DNA of 33,023 nucleotides from NCBI RefSeq assembly GCF_030704685.1, contig NZ_JAUZDX010000033.1, positions 1-33,023 of the forward strand, in the 5' to 3' direction. This document shows positions 1 through 8,438 of this stretch, one piece after another. Within the stretch, counting starts at the first letter, position 1, and the number at the start of each line of letters is the position of its first letter. The DNA comes from Acidovorax sp. A1169 (GTDB lineage Bacteria; Pseudomonadota; Gammaproteobacteria; Burkholderiales; Burkholderiaceae_C). The notes under the pieces are model-generated. The model was given only the letters and a program-made list of their open reading frames with translations. It did not search any database and was not told where the DNA came from. The position numbers were made by a program, and so were the translations under genes.

Positions 1-2379
1 GCCTTTGAAGAAATTATCGGCAAGATTAACGAGGAGGCCGCACCCTTGCCAGACAAGGTCAGTGGCAGCGGCACAGCATCTGGCGCCAATGTCTCTCAAC
101 AGAACGTGGGTACTTTTGCTTCGGTTTACAGTCCCAAACAGTTTTGGAAGGGCTGGGTGCAGGCCTCGCCAGTTGCGGCAGAGATCGAAGTTCCTTGTCC
201 AACCGCAGCCGATCCTGACAAAAAATGCAAGAAGTTTGGCGACCCCACCAAAGACTGGGATGGAAAGACCACGGCCGACCGACTGGACGACATAACCGCT
301 GCCGACCTCAACAATCGATTGATTTTGAGTTGGAGCGACAAGTGGAGCAGCACGGCGCCCAAAGGAGGGGTGTCGTTCAAATGGGCGACTGACGAAAGCA
401 ACCTCAGCAGCCCTCAAAAAGCACTGCTGGGCAAAGAGGACAGCGATAGCACCGCTACCGTCTATACCAAAGGCAGCAATGTACTCGGCTATATCCGCGG
501 CAACCGGGCCCTGGAGGGAACAGCCGAACCAGAGAGCTACCCAGCCGCAAAGCCCTTCCGCGAACGCAAAAGCCGCCAGGGCGATATCGTGAATTCCAAA
601 ATTTGGTACACAGGCGCCCCCGCAAGCAGCTCTTCGGTCAGTGGTTACGGTGCCTTTGCCAATACCTACAAGTCACGCACGCCCATGCTGTATGTGGGTG
701 GCAACGACGGGATGTTGCATGGCTTTTCGGCCCTGGACGGCAGAGAAAAAATTGCCTATGTCCCCCGCGGCGTGATTGGGGATCTGAAAAAACTTGCCAA
801 TCCAAGCTATGTCCACCAGTATTTTGTGGATGGTTCTCCCATGACGGGGGATGTGCAATTGACTGGTGGCTGGGCCACCATGCTGGCGAGCAGCTTGGGC
901 GCAGGTGGCAAGGGTTATTTTGTCCTGGATGTAACCGACCCCGCCAGCTTTGCCACCGCTGAAACACCCACTGCCCCAGTCACAGCAAAAACCTTGGTTA
1001 AACGTGACCGCACTCGCGGCAATTTGGAAGTGGCACCCAATTGCAGCATCATTACCGACACCGTTGAAAAAGCCGCTTGCACCAAAGTGGTGGAGGAAGA
1101 CAAAGACATCGGCAACATTGTTGCGCCGCCGGTGCTCAGCCCCACCAATTCGCAGCAGACCACGCAAATCACACGCATGAACAACAACCGTTGGGCCGTG
1201 GTGATGGGCAATGGCTACAACAGCTACAACGAGCGCCCGGTGCTGCTGATTCAGTACCTTGACAATGACATGGAGCTCAAGAGAGTTTCGGCCACTCCAG
1301 ATGCCAAAGGAGTTGGCAATGCCAAAGACAATGGCCTGGCAGCCCCGGCCATGGTAGATTTGGACGGAGATGGCCGCGTGGATGTGGTCTATGCAGGCGA
1401 CAACCTGGGCAACATGTGGAAGTTTGACTTGACCAGCGACGTTGATAGCAACTGGAAAGTGGCCTTTGGCACCAACAAACCACTGTTCACAGCCCAGGGA
1501 CCCAAGTGGGGGGGCGGCGCGCGTGACCAAGCGCAGCCCATCACGGCACCGCCCATCGTGCGCGCCAATGACCGCTTGATGACCACTGGCAGCGGCGCGA
1601 GCGCCAAGGACGTGGCCGTCGGAGGCCTGATGGTGGCCTTTGGTACGGGCCGCAATGTGACAGCAGACGACCGCGATGCCAATGCTACCGCCACCCCGAA
1701 CGTTCAAACGCTGTATTCCGTTTTGGACAACACCCGGTACCGCAAGAGCGGTACACACCTGGAAGTACACCCTGGTGGCGGAACTTGCCCCGGCACCACC
1801 TGCATCCCCGCGCCCAAAGACTTGGGTGTAGGCATTGCCACCGCAAAGTTGGCCAAGCAAAGCATCACTGTCGTCAGCGGGGGTTATGCCACCATTGATG
1901 CCACTGAAGAACTGAAAACCAGCAACTGGAAAGACTACAACGGCTGGTACCTGGATCTCCCCACAAAAGGTGAGCGCCTGCTTGAGCCCATGCAGTTCTT
2001 TGACGGTTCCAATATTCTGGCCGTGTATTCCGGCAATCCTGCAGGTACCCAAACCGCCAGCAGTGGCGGCGCAGCCAACGAAAGTTGCACCGCCACTGAA
2101 ATAAGTACGGCGCCGGGTACCCAGTTCCGCACCTTGCTCAACATCATGGATGGCAAGCGGCCCCAGGTGCAGTTGGTGGACTCAAACAGCGATGGTGTAT
2201 ACAGCGCAACAACCGACAATAACGTGTCCCGTGCTGCCGTCAGCACTGGCACCCCTATGCTGATTACCAAAGGCAAGCGGATTCTTGAGCTGACTGGCAA
2301 CGACGGTACAACGAAGCCCGAAGAACTGAACCGCATGCCCGAACAATCGCTGCGGCCCACGTGGCGCCAAGTGAAGTGA
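1..2379 (+). CDS. pilY1: PilY1-like type IV pilus tip/biogenesis protein, 3' part (5' end outside window)
   Basis: The reading frame is open from base 1, so the gene starts upstream; 792 residues are visible. The visible part is the C-terminal beta-propeller of the PilY1/PilC family. It carries the family signature RTPMLYVGGNDGMLHGF (about residues 226-242 of the visible part), then YVPRGVIGDL and a propeller Ca-binding loop of form DxDxDGxxD (D453-D461) followed by DVVYAGDNLGNMWKFDL. In the family this domain sits at the pilus tip, binds calcium and controls pilus extension, retraction and adhesion; the missing N-terminus normally has a signal peptide and a von Willebrand A domain. A prepilin gene follows 13 bases downstream, which fits a minor-pilin/pilY1 cluster whose other members (fimT, pilV, pilW, pilX) would lie upstream. 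Base composition is visibly less G+C-rich than the genes after 2880. The stop is TGA at 2377-2379. Confidence 0.93.
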   Translation, partial: AFEEIIGKINEEAAPLPDKVSGSGTASGANVSQQNVGTFASVYSPKQFWKGWVQASPVAAEIEVPCPTAADPDKKCKKFGDPTKDWDGKTTADRLDDITAADLNNRLILSWSDKWSSTAPKGGVSFKWATDESNLSSPQKALLGKEDSDSTATVYTKGSNVLGYIRGNRALEGTAEPESYPAAKPFRERKSRQGDIVNSKIWYTGAPASSSSVSGYGAFANTYKSRTPMLYVGGNDGMLHGFSALDGREKIAYVPRGVIGDLKKLANPSYVHQYFVDGSPMTGDVQLTGGWATMLASSLGAGGKGYFVLDVTDPASFATAETPTAPVTAKTLVKRDRTRGNLEVAPNCSIITDTVEKAACTKVVEEDKDIGNIVAPPVLSPTNSQQTTQITRMNNNRWAVVMGNGYNSYNERPVLLIQYLDNDMELKRVSATPDAKGVGNAKDNGLAAPAMVDLDGDGRVDVVYAGDNLGNMWKFDLTSDVDSNWKVAFGTNKPLFTAQGPKWGGGARDQAQPITAPPIVRANDRLMTTGSGASAKDVAVGGLMVAFGTGRNVTADDRDANATATPNVQTLYSVLDNTRYRKSGTHLEVHPGGGTCPGTTCIPAPKDLGVGIATAKLAKQSITVVSGGYATIDATEELKTSNWKDYNGWYLDLPTKGERLLEPMQFFDGSNILAVYSGNPAGTQTASSGGAANESCTATEISTAPGTQFRTLLNIMDGKRPQVQLVDSNSDGVYSATTDNNVSRAAVSTGTPMLITKGKRILELTGNDGTTKPEELNRMPEQSLRPTWRQVK

Positions 2380-2392
2380 GAAAGACGACACC

Positions 2393-2848
2393 ATGACCCG
2401 ACATCTGCCGAAAAAGCAGCATGGCTTTACGCTGATAGAACTGATGATTGTGGTGGCCATCGTGGGCATTCTGTCTGCGATTGCCTACCCCAGCTATGCC
2501 GAATACGTGCGACGGGGGCACCGTGCGGACGCGCGGGCCGGTCTGTTGCAGGCACAACAATGGCTTGAGCGCGCTTCTACGGCCACTGGCGTTTATCCGA
2601 CATCGCTGCCCACCACACTGACTTGGGACGGTGACGCGATCAAACGCTACACCATCTCCATTGGCAATGGCGCGGGGGGGGCCTCGACCAATGCCGCCTT
2701 CACCCTGACCGCGACACGCGACGTGGGCACTGCGCAGGCAACGGACCGGTGCGGTGACTTGACACTGACCAATACGGGAATAAGAGGCATGAAGGCGTCA
2801 ACCTTTACCCCCGCCACCCTCACCGTGGACGAATGCTGGAACAAGTGA
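2393..2848 (+). CDS. pilE: Type IV pilin (PilE/ComP-like minor pilin)
   Basis: The 151-residue product is a classical type IV prepilin. It has a short basic leader ending in G11, the prepilin peptidase site G/FTLIELMIV, Glu at position 5 of the mature protein (E16), and one hydrophobic helix to about residue 35, ending in the common AYPSYAEYV pattern. C120 and C148 near the C-terminus can form the disulfide-bounded D-region. PilD would cleave and N-methylate it before assembly into the pilus. It starts 13 bases after the pilY1 stop, so the two are probably cotranscribed. In many betaproteobacteria the gene directly after pilY1 is a PilE-like minor pilin, which is the basis for the symbol; a ComP-like DNA-uptake pilin is an alternative that cannot be separated by eye. 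Confidence 0.93.
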   Translation: MTRHLPKKQHGFTLIELMIVVAIVGILSAIAYPSYAEYVRRGHRADARAGLLQAQQWLERASTATGVYPTSLPTTLTWDGDAIKRYTISIGNGAGGASTNAAFTLTATRDVGTAQATDRCGDLTLTNTGIRGMKASTFTPATLTVDECWNK

Positions 2849-2884
2849 GCCCATCACCATCCGACAGCCCCCGCATGCGCTAGC

Positions 2885-4012
2885 ATGCACGCCACCATGG
2901 CGACCTCTTCGGAACAACAACACACCACCCAAGCGCTTGAGCTAGCCACTCAGGCGCTTTGTCTTTCCAACCCCAATCCCCGCGTGGGCTGCGTGATTAC
3001 CGCGCCCGATGGCCGCGTGCTGGGCCAGGGCTTCACCCAGCATGCTGGCGGCCCGCATGCCGAGGTCATGGCGCTGCGCGATGCGGCGGCCTTGGGCAAC
3101 GACGTGCGTGGCGCGACCGCCTACGTCACGCTGGAGCCCTGCTCGCACCAGGGCCGCACAGGGCCCTGCTGCGATGCGCTGATCGGCGCCGGGATCGGCA
3201 AGGTGGTGGCATCGATTGCCGACCCCAACCCGCTGGTCTCCGGCCAGGGCTTTGAGCGCCTGCGCGCGGCCGGCGTGGAGGTGGTCGTGGGGCCAGGCGC
3301 CGAAGAGTCGCACGAACTCAACATCGGCTTTTTCAGCCGCATGGTGCGCGGCACGCCCTGGGTGCGGGTAAAGACCGCCGCCTCCCTGGATGGCACTACC
3401 GCGCTGGCCAGCGGGCAGAGCCAGTGGATCACCTCGCCCGCAGCCCGCGCCGATGGCCATGCCTGGCGTGCCCGCGCCTGCGCCGTGCTCACGGGCATCG
3501 GCACGGTGCTCGACGACGACCCGCGCCTGGACGTGCGCGAGGTCACCACGCTGCGCCAGCCGCACCTGGTGATCGTGGACAGCCAGTTGCAGACCCCGCT
3601 GGAGGCGCGCCTGTTCTCCGTGCCGGGCCGCACCTGCCTCATCTACACCGCAAGCGACGATGCCGCGAAAAAAGCGGCCCTGGAGGGCCGAGGGGCTACG
3701 GTGATCCGCTTGCCCAACCCGCAGGGCAAGGTGGACCTGGGCGCCATGCTCAAGGACCTGGGCCGGCGCAGCGTGAATGAACTGCATGTGGAGGCAGGCC
3801 ACAAGCTCAACGGCTCCTTTCTGCGCGAAGGGCTGGTGGATGAAATGCTGCTCTACCTGGCCCCCCGGCTGCTCGGGCCGGGCCTGGGCATGGCCCAGAC
3901 AGCGCCTTTGCAAACACTGGCGGATGGGACCGCGCTCGACTACGTTTCGGTGGAGCGCATCGGGCCCGATCTGCGCATCGTGGCCCGGGTTCAGGGGCGC
4001 GATAGCTTCTGA
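2885..4012 (+). CDS. ribD: Bifunctional riboflavin biosynthesis protein RibD (deaminase/reductase)
   Basis: RibD catalyses the second and third steps of riboflavin synthesis: zinc-dependent deamination of the pyrimidine made from GTP, then NADPH-dependent reduction of the ribose side chain. The N-terminal deaminase domain shows the NPNPRVGCV motif (about 29-37), the zinc/catalytic H58-A-E60, and the PCSHQGRTGPC motif carrying zinc ligands C86 and C95. The C-terminal reductase domain begins near residue 158 with WVRVKTAASLDG. The length of 375 residues is normal for the fused enzyme. The start is uncertain: ATG 2885 and ATG 2897 are in frame and neither has a good Shine-Dalgarno sequence. The first lies in a small hairpin (GCATGC-gcta-GCATGC, 2873-2888). 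No FMN riboswitch was seen upstream. The other rib genes are not adjacent. Confidence 0.96.
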   Translation: MHATMATSSEQQHTTQALELATQALCLSNPNPRVGCVITAPDGRVLGQGFTQHAGGPHAEVMALRDAAALGNDVRGATAYVTLEPCSHQGRTGPCCDALIGAGIGKVVASIADPNPLVSGQGFERLRAAGVEVVVGPGAEESHELNIGFFSRMVRGTPWVRVKTAASLDGTTALASGQSQWITSPAARADGHAWRARACAVLTGIGTVLDDDPRLDVREVTTLRQPHLVIVDSQLQTPLEARLFSVPGRTCLIYTASDDAAKKAALEGRGATVIRLPNPQGKVDLGAMLKDLGRRSVNELHVEAGHKLNGSFLREGLVDEMLLYLAPRLLGPGLGMAQTAPLQTLADGTALDYVSVERIGPDLRIVARVQGRDSF

Positions 4013-4062
4013 CCAGCCGACCCCATCGGCCCATACCCGGCCCCACGCACCAAAACAGCCCA

Positions 4063-4077
4063 GCACCACCCCGGTGA
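4063..4077 (+). promoter_or_regulatory. NtrC-like enhancer site upstream of amt
   Basis: GCACC-N5-GGTGA matches the NtrC operator GCACC-N5-GGTGC at 9 of 10 fixed positions with exact spacing. It is centred about 70 bases upstream of the predicted start site of the sigma-54 promoter at 4114-4129, where an activator-type enhancer is normally found. NtrC control of ammonium transporter genes is established in other proteobacteria; here it is inferred from sequence. Confidence 0.6.
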
Positions 4078-4113
4078 TGCATGCCACATCCTGGCGCATT
4101 TTTTGCTTAATTT

Positions 4114-4129
4114 TGGTGCAATCATTGCA
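4114..4129 (+). promoter_or_regulatory. Sigma-54 (RpoN) -24/-12 promoter of the ammonium transporter gene
   Basis: TGGTGCAATCATTGCA places the invariant GG (4115-4116) and GC (4127-4128) exactly 10 bases apart, as in the consensus TGGCACG-N4-TTGCW. Transcription would start near 4140, about 40 bases ahead of the ATG at 4180, which has a clear ribosome site (GGAGAT, 4171-4176). The -24 half TGGTGCA is also an NtrC half-site. Confidence 0.8.
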
Positions 4130-4179
4130 TTCCGCAGTGAGACGCACCAAAACAGATCAAACAAACGCGTGGAGATGGT

Positions 4180-5382
4180 ATGGAAGCACTCAAACAGGGC
4201 ACGGACGCCTTGTTCATTCTGCTAGGGGCAATCATGGTGCTGGCCATGCATGCCGGGTTCGCCTTTCTGGAGCTGGGCACGGTCCGCAAAAAGAATCAGG
4301 TGAATGCGCTGGTCAAGATCCTCGTGGACTTCTCCGTGTCCACGGTGGTGTACTTTGCGGTGGGCTACAGCGTGGCGTACGGCACGCATTTCTTCGTGGG
4401 GGCAGACACCCTGGTCCAGCAAAGCGGCTATTCGCTGGTCAAGTTCTTCTTTCTGCTCACCTTCGCGGCGGCCATTCCGGCCATCGTCTCGGGCGGTATT
4501 GCCGAGCGGGCCAAATTCTGGCCGCAGTTGATCGCCACCGCGGTCATCGTCGGCTTCGTCTACCCGTTTTTCGAGGGCATCGCCTGGAACCAGCACTTCG
4601 GCGTGCAGGCCTGGATCAAGTCGCTGACCGGCGAAGAGTTCCATGACTTCGCCGGCTCGGTCGTGGTCCACGCCGTGGGCGGCTGGATCGCCCTGCCCGC
4701 CGTGGTGCTGCTCGGCTCGCGCGCCAACCGCTACCGCAAGGATGGCGCCATCTCGGCCCACCCCCCCTCGAACATCCCCTTCCTGGCCCTCGGGGCCTGG
4801 ATTCTGGTGGTCGGCTGGTTCGGCTTCAACGTGATGAGCGCGCAGACGGTGGACAAGCTCTCGGGGCTGGTCGCGGTCAATTCGCTGATGGCCATGGTGG
4901 GCGGCACGCTGGCTGCCCTGGTGCTGGGCAAGAACGACCCGGGCTTCGTGCACAACGGCCCGCTGGCCGGCCTGGTGGCCGTGTGCGCAGGCTCCGACCT
5001 GATGCACCCGTTGGGCGCCCTGGTCACGGGCGCCATTGCCGGCACCATCTTCGTGCTGCTGTTCACGCTGACGCAGAACAAGTGGAAGATCGACGACGTG
5101 CTCGGCGTCTGGCCCCTGCATGGGCTGTGCGGCACCTGGGGCGGCCTGGCGGCGGGCATCTTCGGCAGCAAGGCCCTGGGCGGCCTGGGCGGGGTGGCCT
5201 TCAGCGCACAGCTGATCGGCACCAGCATGGGCGTGGTCTGGGCCGTCCTGGGCGGGCTGGTGGTGTATGGGGCCCTCAAGGTCACTGTGGGCCTCAGGCT
5301 GTCGCAGGAAGAGGAGTTCGATGGCGCAGACCTTTCCATCCACAAGATCAGCGCCACGCCGGACCGCGAAGTGAGCTGGTAA
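4180..5382 (+). CDS. amt: Ammonium transporter (Amt family)
   Basis: A 400-residue inner-membrane protein of the Amt/MEP/Rh family, which moves ammonium into the cell. It is hydrophobic throughout, with about 11 membrane segments. The pore twin histidines are visible as H164 (GSVVVHAVGGW) and H314 (PLHGLCGTWGG). Other family signatures are LGTVRKKNQVNALVKI (32-47), GGIAERAKFWP (105-115) and GWFGFN (212-217). There is no clear cleavable signal peptide. The C-terminal tail (about 375-400) is acidic and would be the cytoplasmic regulatory tail. A PII gene (glnK), often cotranscribed with amtB, is not adjacent: the next gene encodes an unrelated phospholipase D. Expression is predicted to be nitrogen-limited through the sigma-54 promoter and NtrC-like site upstream. 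ATG 4180 is chosen because GGAGAT lies at good spacing. Confidence 0.95.
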   Translation: MEALKQGTDALFILLGAIMVLAMHAGFAFLELGTVRKKNQVNALVKILVDFSVSTVVYFAVGYSVAYGTHFFVGADTLVQQSGYSLVKFFFLLTFAAAIPAIVSGGIAERAKFWPQLIATAVIVGFVYPFFEGIAWNQHFGVQAWIKSLTGEEFHDFAGSVVVHAVGGWIALPAVVLLGSRANRYRKDGAISAHPPSNIPFLALGAWILVVGWFGFNVMSAQTVDKLSGLVAVNSLMAMVGGTLAALVLGKNDPGFVHNGPLAGLVAVCAGSDLMHPLGALVTGAIAGTIFVLLFTLTQNKWKIDDVLGVWPLHGLCGTWGGLAAGIFGSKALGGLGGVAFSAQLIGTSMGVVWAVLGGLVVYGALKVTVGLRLSQEEEFDGADLSIHKISATPDREVSW

Positions 5383-5496
5383 GCAACGACCGGGCGGCCG
5401 CACCGTTCACACAGCGTTACGTTTCGGCGCGCCGTCCGACAGCGGGCACCAGGGCCGCAGGCTATACCTTCAATAGTATCCAGAAGGCCCCCTCCC

Positions 5497-7341
5497 ATGC
5501 GCACCCCCATTGCCCTCAAAGACCTTGCAGCCACTGCCCGCTACGGCTGGATGGCCCTGGTCACCACGCTCACCGTGGCAGTGGCCACCGGTTGCGCAGG
5601 GCTGCCCCAGGACGTGGCCCGCACCGAATCCACGGCCCTCGCCTCCCCTGCCGGCACGCTGCTGGGGCAATTGGTGCAGGCCAACCGGCAGGCTGCAGGT
5701 GCACGCCACCCTTCGGGCTTTCTGCTGCTGGGCGGACCCCAGGCGGCCTACAGCAGCCGCCTGGCGCTGGTGGAAGCGGCGAAGAAGACACTGGACCTGC
5801 AGTACTACGCCATCCACGCCGATGCCAGCACCGAGCGCCTGCTCAAGGGCGTGGTGTCGGCCGCCGAACGCGGGGTCAGGGTCAGGGTGCTGCTCGATGA
5901 CTTCCACAGTGCCGGGCGCGATGCGCAGGTCATGCGCCTGGCCTTCGTGCCCAACATCGAGATGCGCATGTTCAACCCGCTCACTGGCGCGCGCGGCTCC
6001 ACGCTGGGCCGCATGTTCAGCGCCGTGGCCGATTTTTCGCGCGCCCAGCAGCGCATGCACAACAAGCTCTTCATCGCCGACAACGCCATGGGCGTCACTG
6101 GCGGACGCAACCTGGGCGACGCCTACTTCGGCACCGCCGATGCCGGCAATTTCGTGGACCTGGACGTGCTGGCCGCCGGGCCCATCGTGCAGGATCTTTC
6201 GCGCAGCTTCGACCACTACTGGAACAACCAGCGCGCCTACCCCGTGCAGTCCCTGGTCACGCGCGAGGAACTGGACACCATGCGCAGCCAGTACGAAGCG
6301 GCCGACGTTGCCGAGCGGGAACGCCGGGTGGCCCTTGACACCACGCCACCGCCCCCTGCCGCCAGCGCGCCAGCCCCGGGCCAGGACGACCCTGGCGGTG
6401 TTGGCGCCCAGCGCAGCCGCATCTGGGACTACCAGCCCATGGACCTGGGCGCCGTGTCCTTTGTCTGGGCACCGGCCGTGGTACTGGTCGACCAACCCGC
6501 CAAGATCCCGGCAGAAGGCGTCGCCGCCCCTCCATCTCCCGACGCAGCACCTGCCAGCGGATCCAATGCCCGGCAGGCCGCGCGCATCGCCCCTCCCGCA
6601 GGGGGCGTAGCCGCCACCAGCGGCACTGCGCTGCTCCCATCCACCGACGCAGCCGATGCCGGTGAGGGCGACACGGTGGTGGACGGCCTGCTGCATTTGA
6701 TGGGCCAGGCCCGGCGCGAATTGCTCATCGTCTCGCCCTACTTCGTGCCCGGCCCCGACATGAAGCAGGCCTTTGCCCAGGCCCGCCAACGTGGCGTGCG
6801 TGTGCGGGTGCTCACCAACTCGCTGGCGTCCAACGACGCCCCCATTGCCCATGCAGGCTATGCCCGGCACCGGCCGGAGCTGCTGGCCATGGGGGTGGAG
6901 CTCTACGAAATGCGCAGCGAGCTCACCGGCCTGGCCAGTGCCTTCGGCAGCCCGGGTGGCTCCTCGGGCGGCAGCGGCTCTTCGCCTACCGGCTCGGTGG
7001 GCAGTTCGCGCGCCATGCTGCACTCCAAGCTGCTGGTGATGGATGGCCGCCTGGTCGCCATCGGCTCCATGAACCTCGATATGCGCTCGCAAAAGCAGAA
7101 TACCGAGATCGCGCTGCTGATCCGCAGCACCGAGCTGTCCCGGCGCATCACCACCCGGCTGGAACCGGCCCTGGGCGAACTGGCCTGGCGCGTGGAACTG
7201 CAGCAGCCAGGCGGCCAGTTGCTGTGGCATGCGCCGCAGGGCAGCGGCCTGCAGGACAGCACTACCGAGCCCGATGCCAGCGCGCCGCTGCGCCTGCTGC
7301 TGCAACTGCTCGGCCCGCTCGCCCCGGACCACCTGTTGTGA
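5497..7341 (+). CDS. Phospholipase D family lipoprotein (ClsC-like cardiolipin synthase)
   Basis: The 614-residue product has two phospholipase D HKD motifs: H188-x-K190-x4-D195 (HNKLFIADN, followed by TGGRNLGDAYF) and H509-x-K511-x4-D516 (HSKLLVMDG, followed by IGSMNLDMRSQKQNTE). An N-terminal hydrophobic segment ends in ATGC (C33), a plausible but non-ideal lipobox, so it is probably a lipoprotein facing the periplasm. The overall plan resembles E. coli ClsC (YmdC), which makes cardiolipin, but the protein is longer. Extra length comes from Ala/Pro-rich low-complexity stretches at about 285-305 and 345-390 and a Gly/Ser-rich loop (about 485-500) just before the second HKD motif. The start at 5497 has AGAAGG at 5482-5487. 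It stands alone, 114 bases after amt, and converges on dusC with a 1-base gap. Substrate is inferred from the family only; a nuclease or transphosphatidylase role is possible. Confidence 0.85.
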   Translation: MRTPIALKDLAATARYGWMALVTTLTVAVATGCAGLPQDVARTESTALASPAGTLLGQLVQANRQAAGARHPSGFLLLGGPQAAYSSRLALVEAAKKTLDLQYYAIHADASTERLLKGVVSAAERGVRVRVLLDDFHSAGRDAQVMRLAFVPNIEMRMFNPLTGARGSTLGRMFSAVADFSRAQQRMHNKLFIADNAMGVTGGRNLGDAYFGTADAGNFVDLDVLAAGPIVQDLSRSFDHYWNNQRAYPVQSLVTREELDTMRSQYEAADVAERERRVALDTTPPPPAASAPAPGQDDPGGVGAQRSRIWDYQPMDLGAVSFVWAPAVVLVDQPAKIPAEGVAAPPSPDAAPASGSNARQAARIAPPAGGVAATSGTALLPSTDAADAGEGDTVVDGLLHLMGQARRELLIVSPYFVPGPDMKQAFAQARQRGVRVRVLTNSLASNDAPIAHAGYARHRPELLAMGVELYEMRSELTGLASAFGSPGGSSGGSGSSPTGSVGSSRAMLHSKLLVMDGRLVAIGSMNLDMRSQKQNTEIALLIRSTELSRRITTRLEPALGELAWRVELQQPGGQLLWHAPQGSGLQDSTTEPDASAPLRLLLQLLGPLAPDHLL

Positions 7342-7342
7342 T

Positions 7343-8308
7343 TCAGACCGTGAAGCGGTCCTGCAACGCGTCCACCCAGACCGTGATGGCGCTCTGGTCC
7401 GTCATGGTCCGCACATGCTGGTACGCCGCTTCGCCCTCGGGGAAGCGCCGGCGCATCAGGTTCAGCCACTGCTTGAGGCGGCCCGCGCGCTGGCGCGGCT
7501 CCAGGTCCTCGCAGACCAGTTGCCAGAACGCGGCGATGTGCGGCAGCAGGTCGGCCCATTGCACGGTGTCCGAGCCCGGCAGCCCCGCATCCGTGGCACG
7601 GATGGCGCGCGCCAGCCCCGGGTCGGCCACCATGCCACGCCCCAGCATCAGAGCATCGCAGCCCGATACCTCGCGGCAGCGCAGCGCGTCGGCCACCGAC
7701 CAGATCTCGCCATTGGCGACCACGGGCAAGGCCACAGCCGCGCGGATGGCCGGTATCTGCTCCCAGTAGGCCGGGGGCCGGTAGCCGTCGGCCTTGGTAC
7801 GGGCATGCACCACCAGCTCGCAGGCGCCGCCCGCCTCCATGGCCTGCGCGCATTCGCGCATCAGGCCGCTGTCGTTGAAGCCCAAACGCATCTTGGCGGA
7901 GACCGGCAGATGCGCAGGCACGGCGCGCCGCACCGCCGCCACCAGCGCGGCAATGCGCTCGGGCTCTTGCAGCAGGGCGGCCCCGCCGCCATGGCGATTC
8001 ACCACCTTGGCCGGGCAGCCGAAGTTCAGGTCGATCCCTTCGGGCCCCAGGGCCGCCAAGCGTGACGCATTCTCGGCCATGCTCACCGGGTCTGAGCCCA
8101 GCAACTGGGCGCGCACCGGCACCCCTGCCAGCGTGCGGCTGCCATGGCGCAGCTCGGGCAGGTAGCGCAGGAACACCTTGTCCGGCAGCAGCGTGCCCGT
8201 GATGCGGATGAACTCGGACACGCAACGGTCCACCCCGCCCACCCGGGTGAGCACGTCACGCAGCACAAAATCGAGAAGCCCCTCCATCGGGGCAAGCAGC
8301 AGGGTCAT
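7343..8308 (-). CDS. dusC: tRNA-dihydrouridine(16) synthase DusC
   Basis: The 321-residue product is a flavin-dependent tRNA-dihydrouridine synthase, a TIM-barrel enzyme that reduces a uridine in the tRNA D-loop using NADPH. It opens with MTLLLAPMEGLLDFVLRDVL, typical of the family. The catalytic cysteine is C98 in NFGCPAKVVNRHGGGAALL, the same number as in E. coli DusC. FMN-site residues lie in the middle (SAKMRLGF, HARTKADGY) and near 220-235 (VANGEIWS, LMLGRGMVADP). The C-terminal helical domain and total length match the DusC subfamily, whose target is U16. ATG 8308 is preferred over an upstream in-frame ATG at 8365 because the family begins there; no strong ribosome site is present. The gene is divergent from the hypothetical gene at 8439. 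Confidence 0.92.
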   Translation of the reverse strand: MTLLLAPMEGLLDFVLRDVLTRVGGVDRCVSEFIRITGTLLPDKVFLRYLPELRHGSRTLAGVPVRAQLLGSDPVSMAENASRLAALGPEGIDLNFGCPAKVVNRHGGGAALLQEPERIAALVAAVRRAVPAHLPVSAKMRLGFNDSGLMRECAQAMEAGGACELVVHARTKADGYRPPAYWEQIPAIRAAVALPVVANGEIWSVADALRCREVSGCDALMLGRGMVADPGLARAIRATDAGLPGSDTVQWADLLPHIAAFWQLVCEDLEPRQRAGRLKQWLNLMRRRFPEGEAAYQHVRTMTDQSAITVWVDALQDRFTV

Positions 8309-8334
8309 CGCACAGCAAAAATCACGGAAAGAAA

Positions 8335-8380
8335 GCCCGCCATGCGGGCGCAGCCAACCCGCCATTGTGCGGCAGGCGGG
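8335..8380. repeat. Two small GC-rich inverted repeats between divergent genes
   Basis: GCCCGC-cat-GCGGGC (8335-8349) is followed by CCCGCC...GGCGGG (8358-8363 and 8375-8380). They lie in the 130-base gap between the dusC start and the hypothetical gene at 8439. Either could be an operator or RNA hairpin. I see no clear -35/-10 pair in this gap. Confidence 0.35.
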
Positions 8381-8438
8381 TCATCACAGCGTCACGCCCC
8401 GGTGCTGCAATGGTGGGTCATTGCCTTGCGCCTTCACC

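Larger units (their letters stand above)
4045..4155 (+). repeat. 14-bp direct repeat flanking the amt promoter
   Basis: The 14-mer ACGCACCAAAACAG occurs exactly at 4045-4058 and again at 4142-4155, on either side of the sigma-54 promoter. Each copy contains GCACC, the half-site of the NtrC operator. The second copy lies just downstream of the expected transcription start. Confidence 0.6.

Noticed and set aside
2849..2884. FMN riboswitch before ribD
   Set aside because: Only 36 bases separate the genes and no riboswitch-like conserved stems are present.
4045..4155. The 14-bp repeats as phage or island attachment sites
   Set aside because: They lie 97 bases apart around a promoter, with no integrase or tRNA nearby; an operator role fits better.
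5383..5496. A glnK gene next to the ammonium transporter gene
   Set aside because: The 114 bases hold no PII-like frame; the next gene encodes a phospholipase D family protein.
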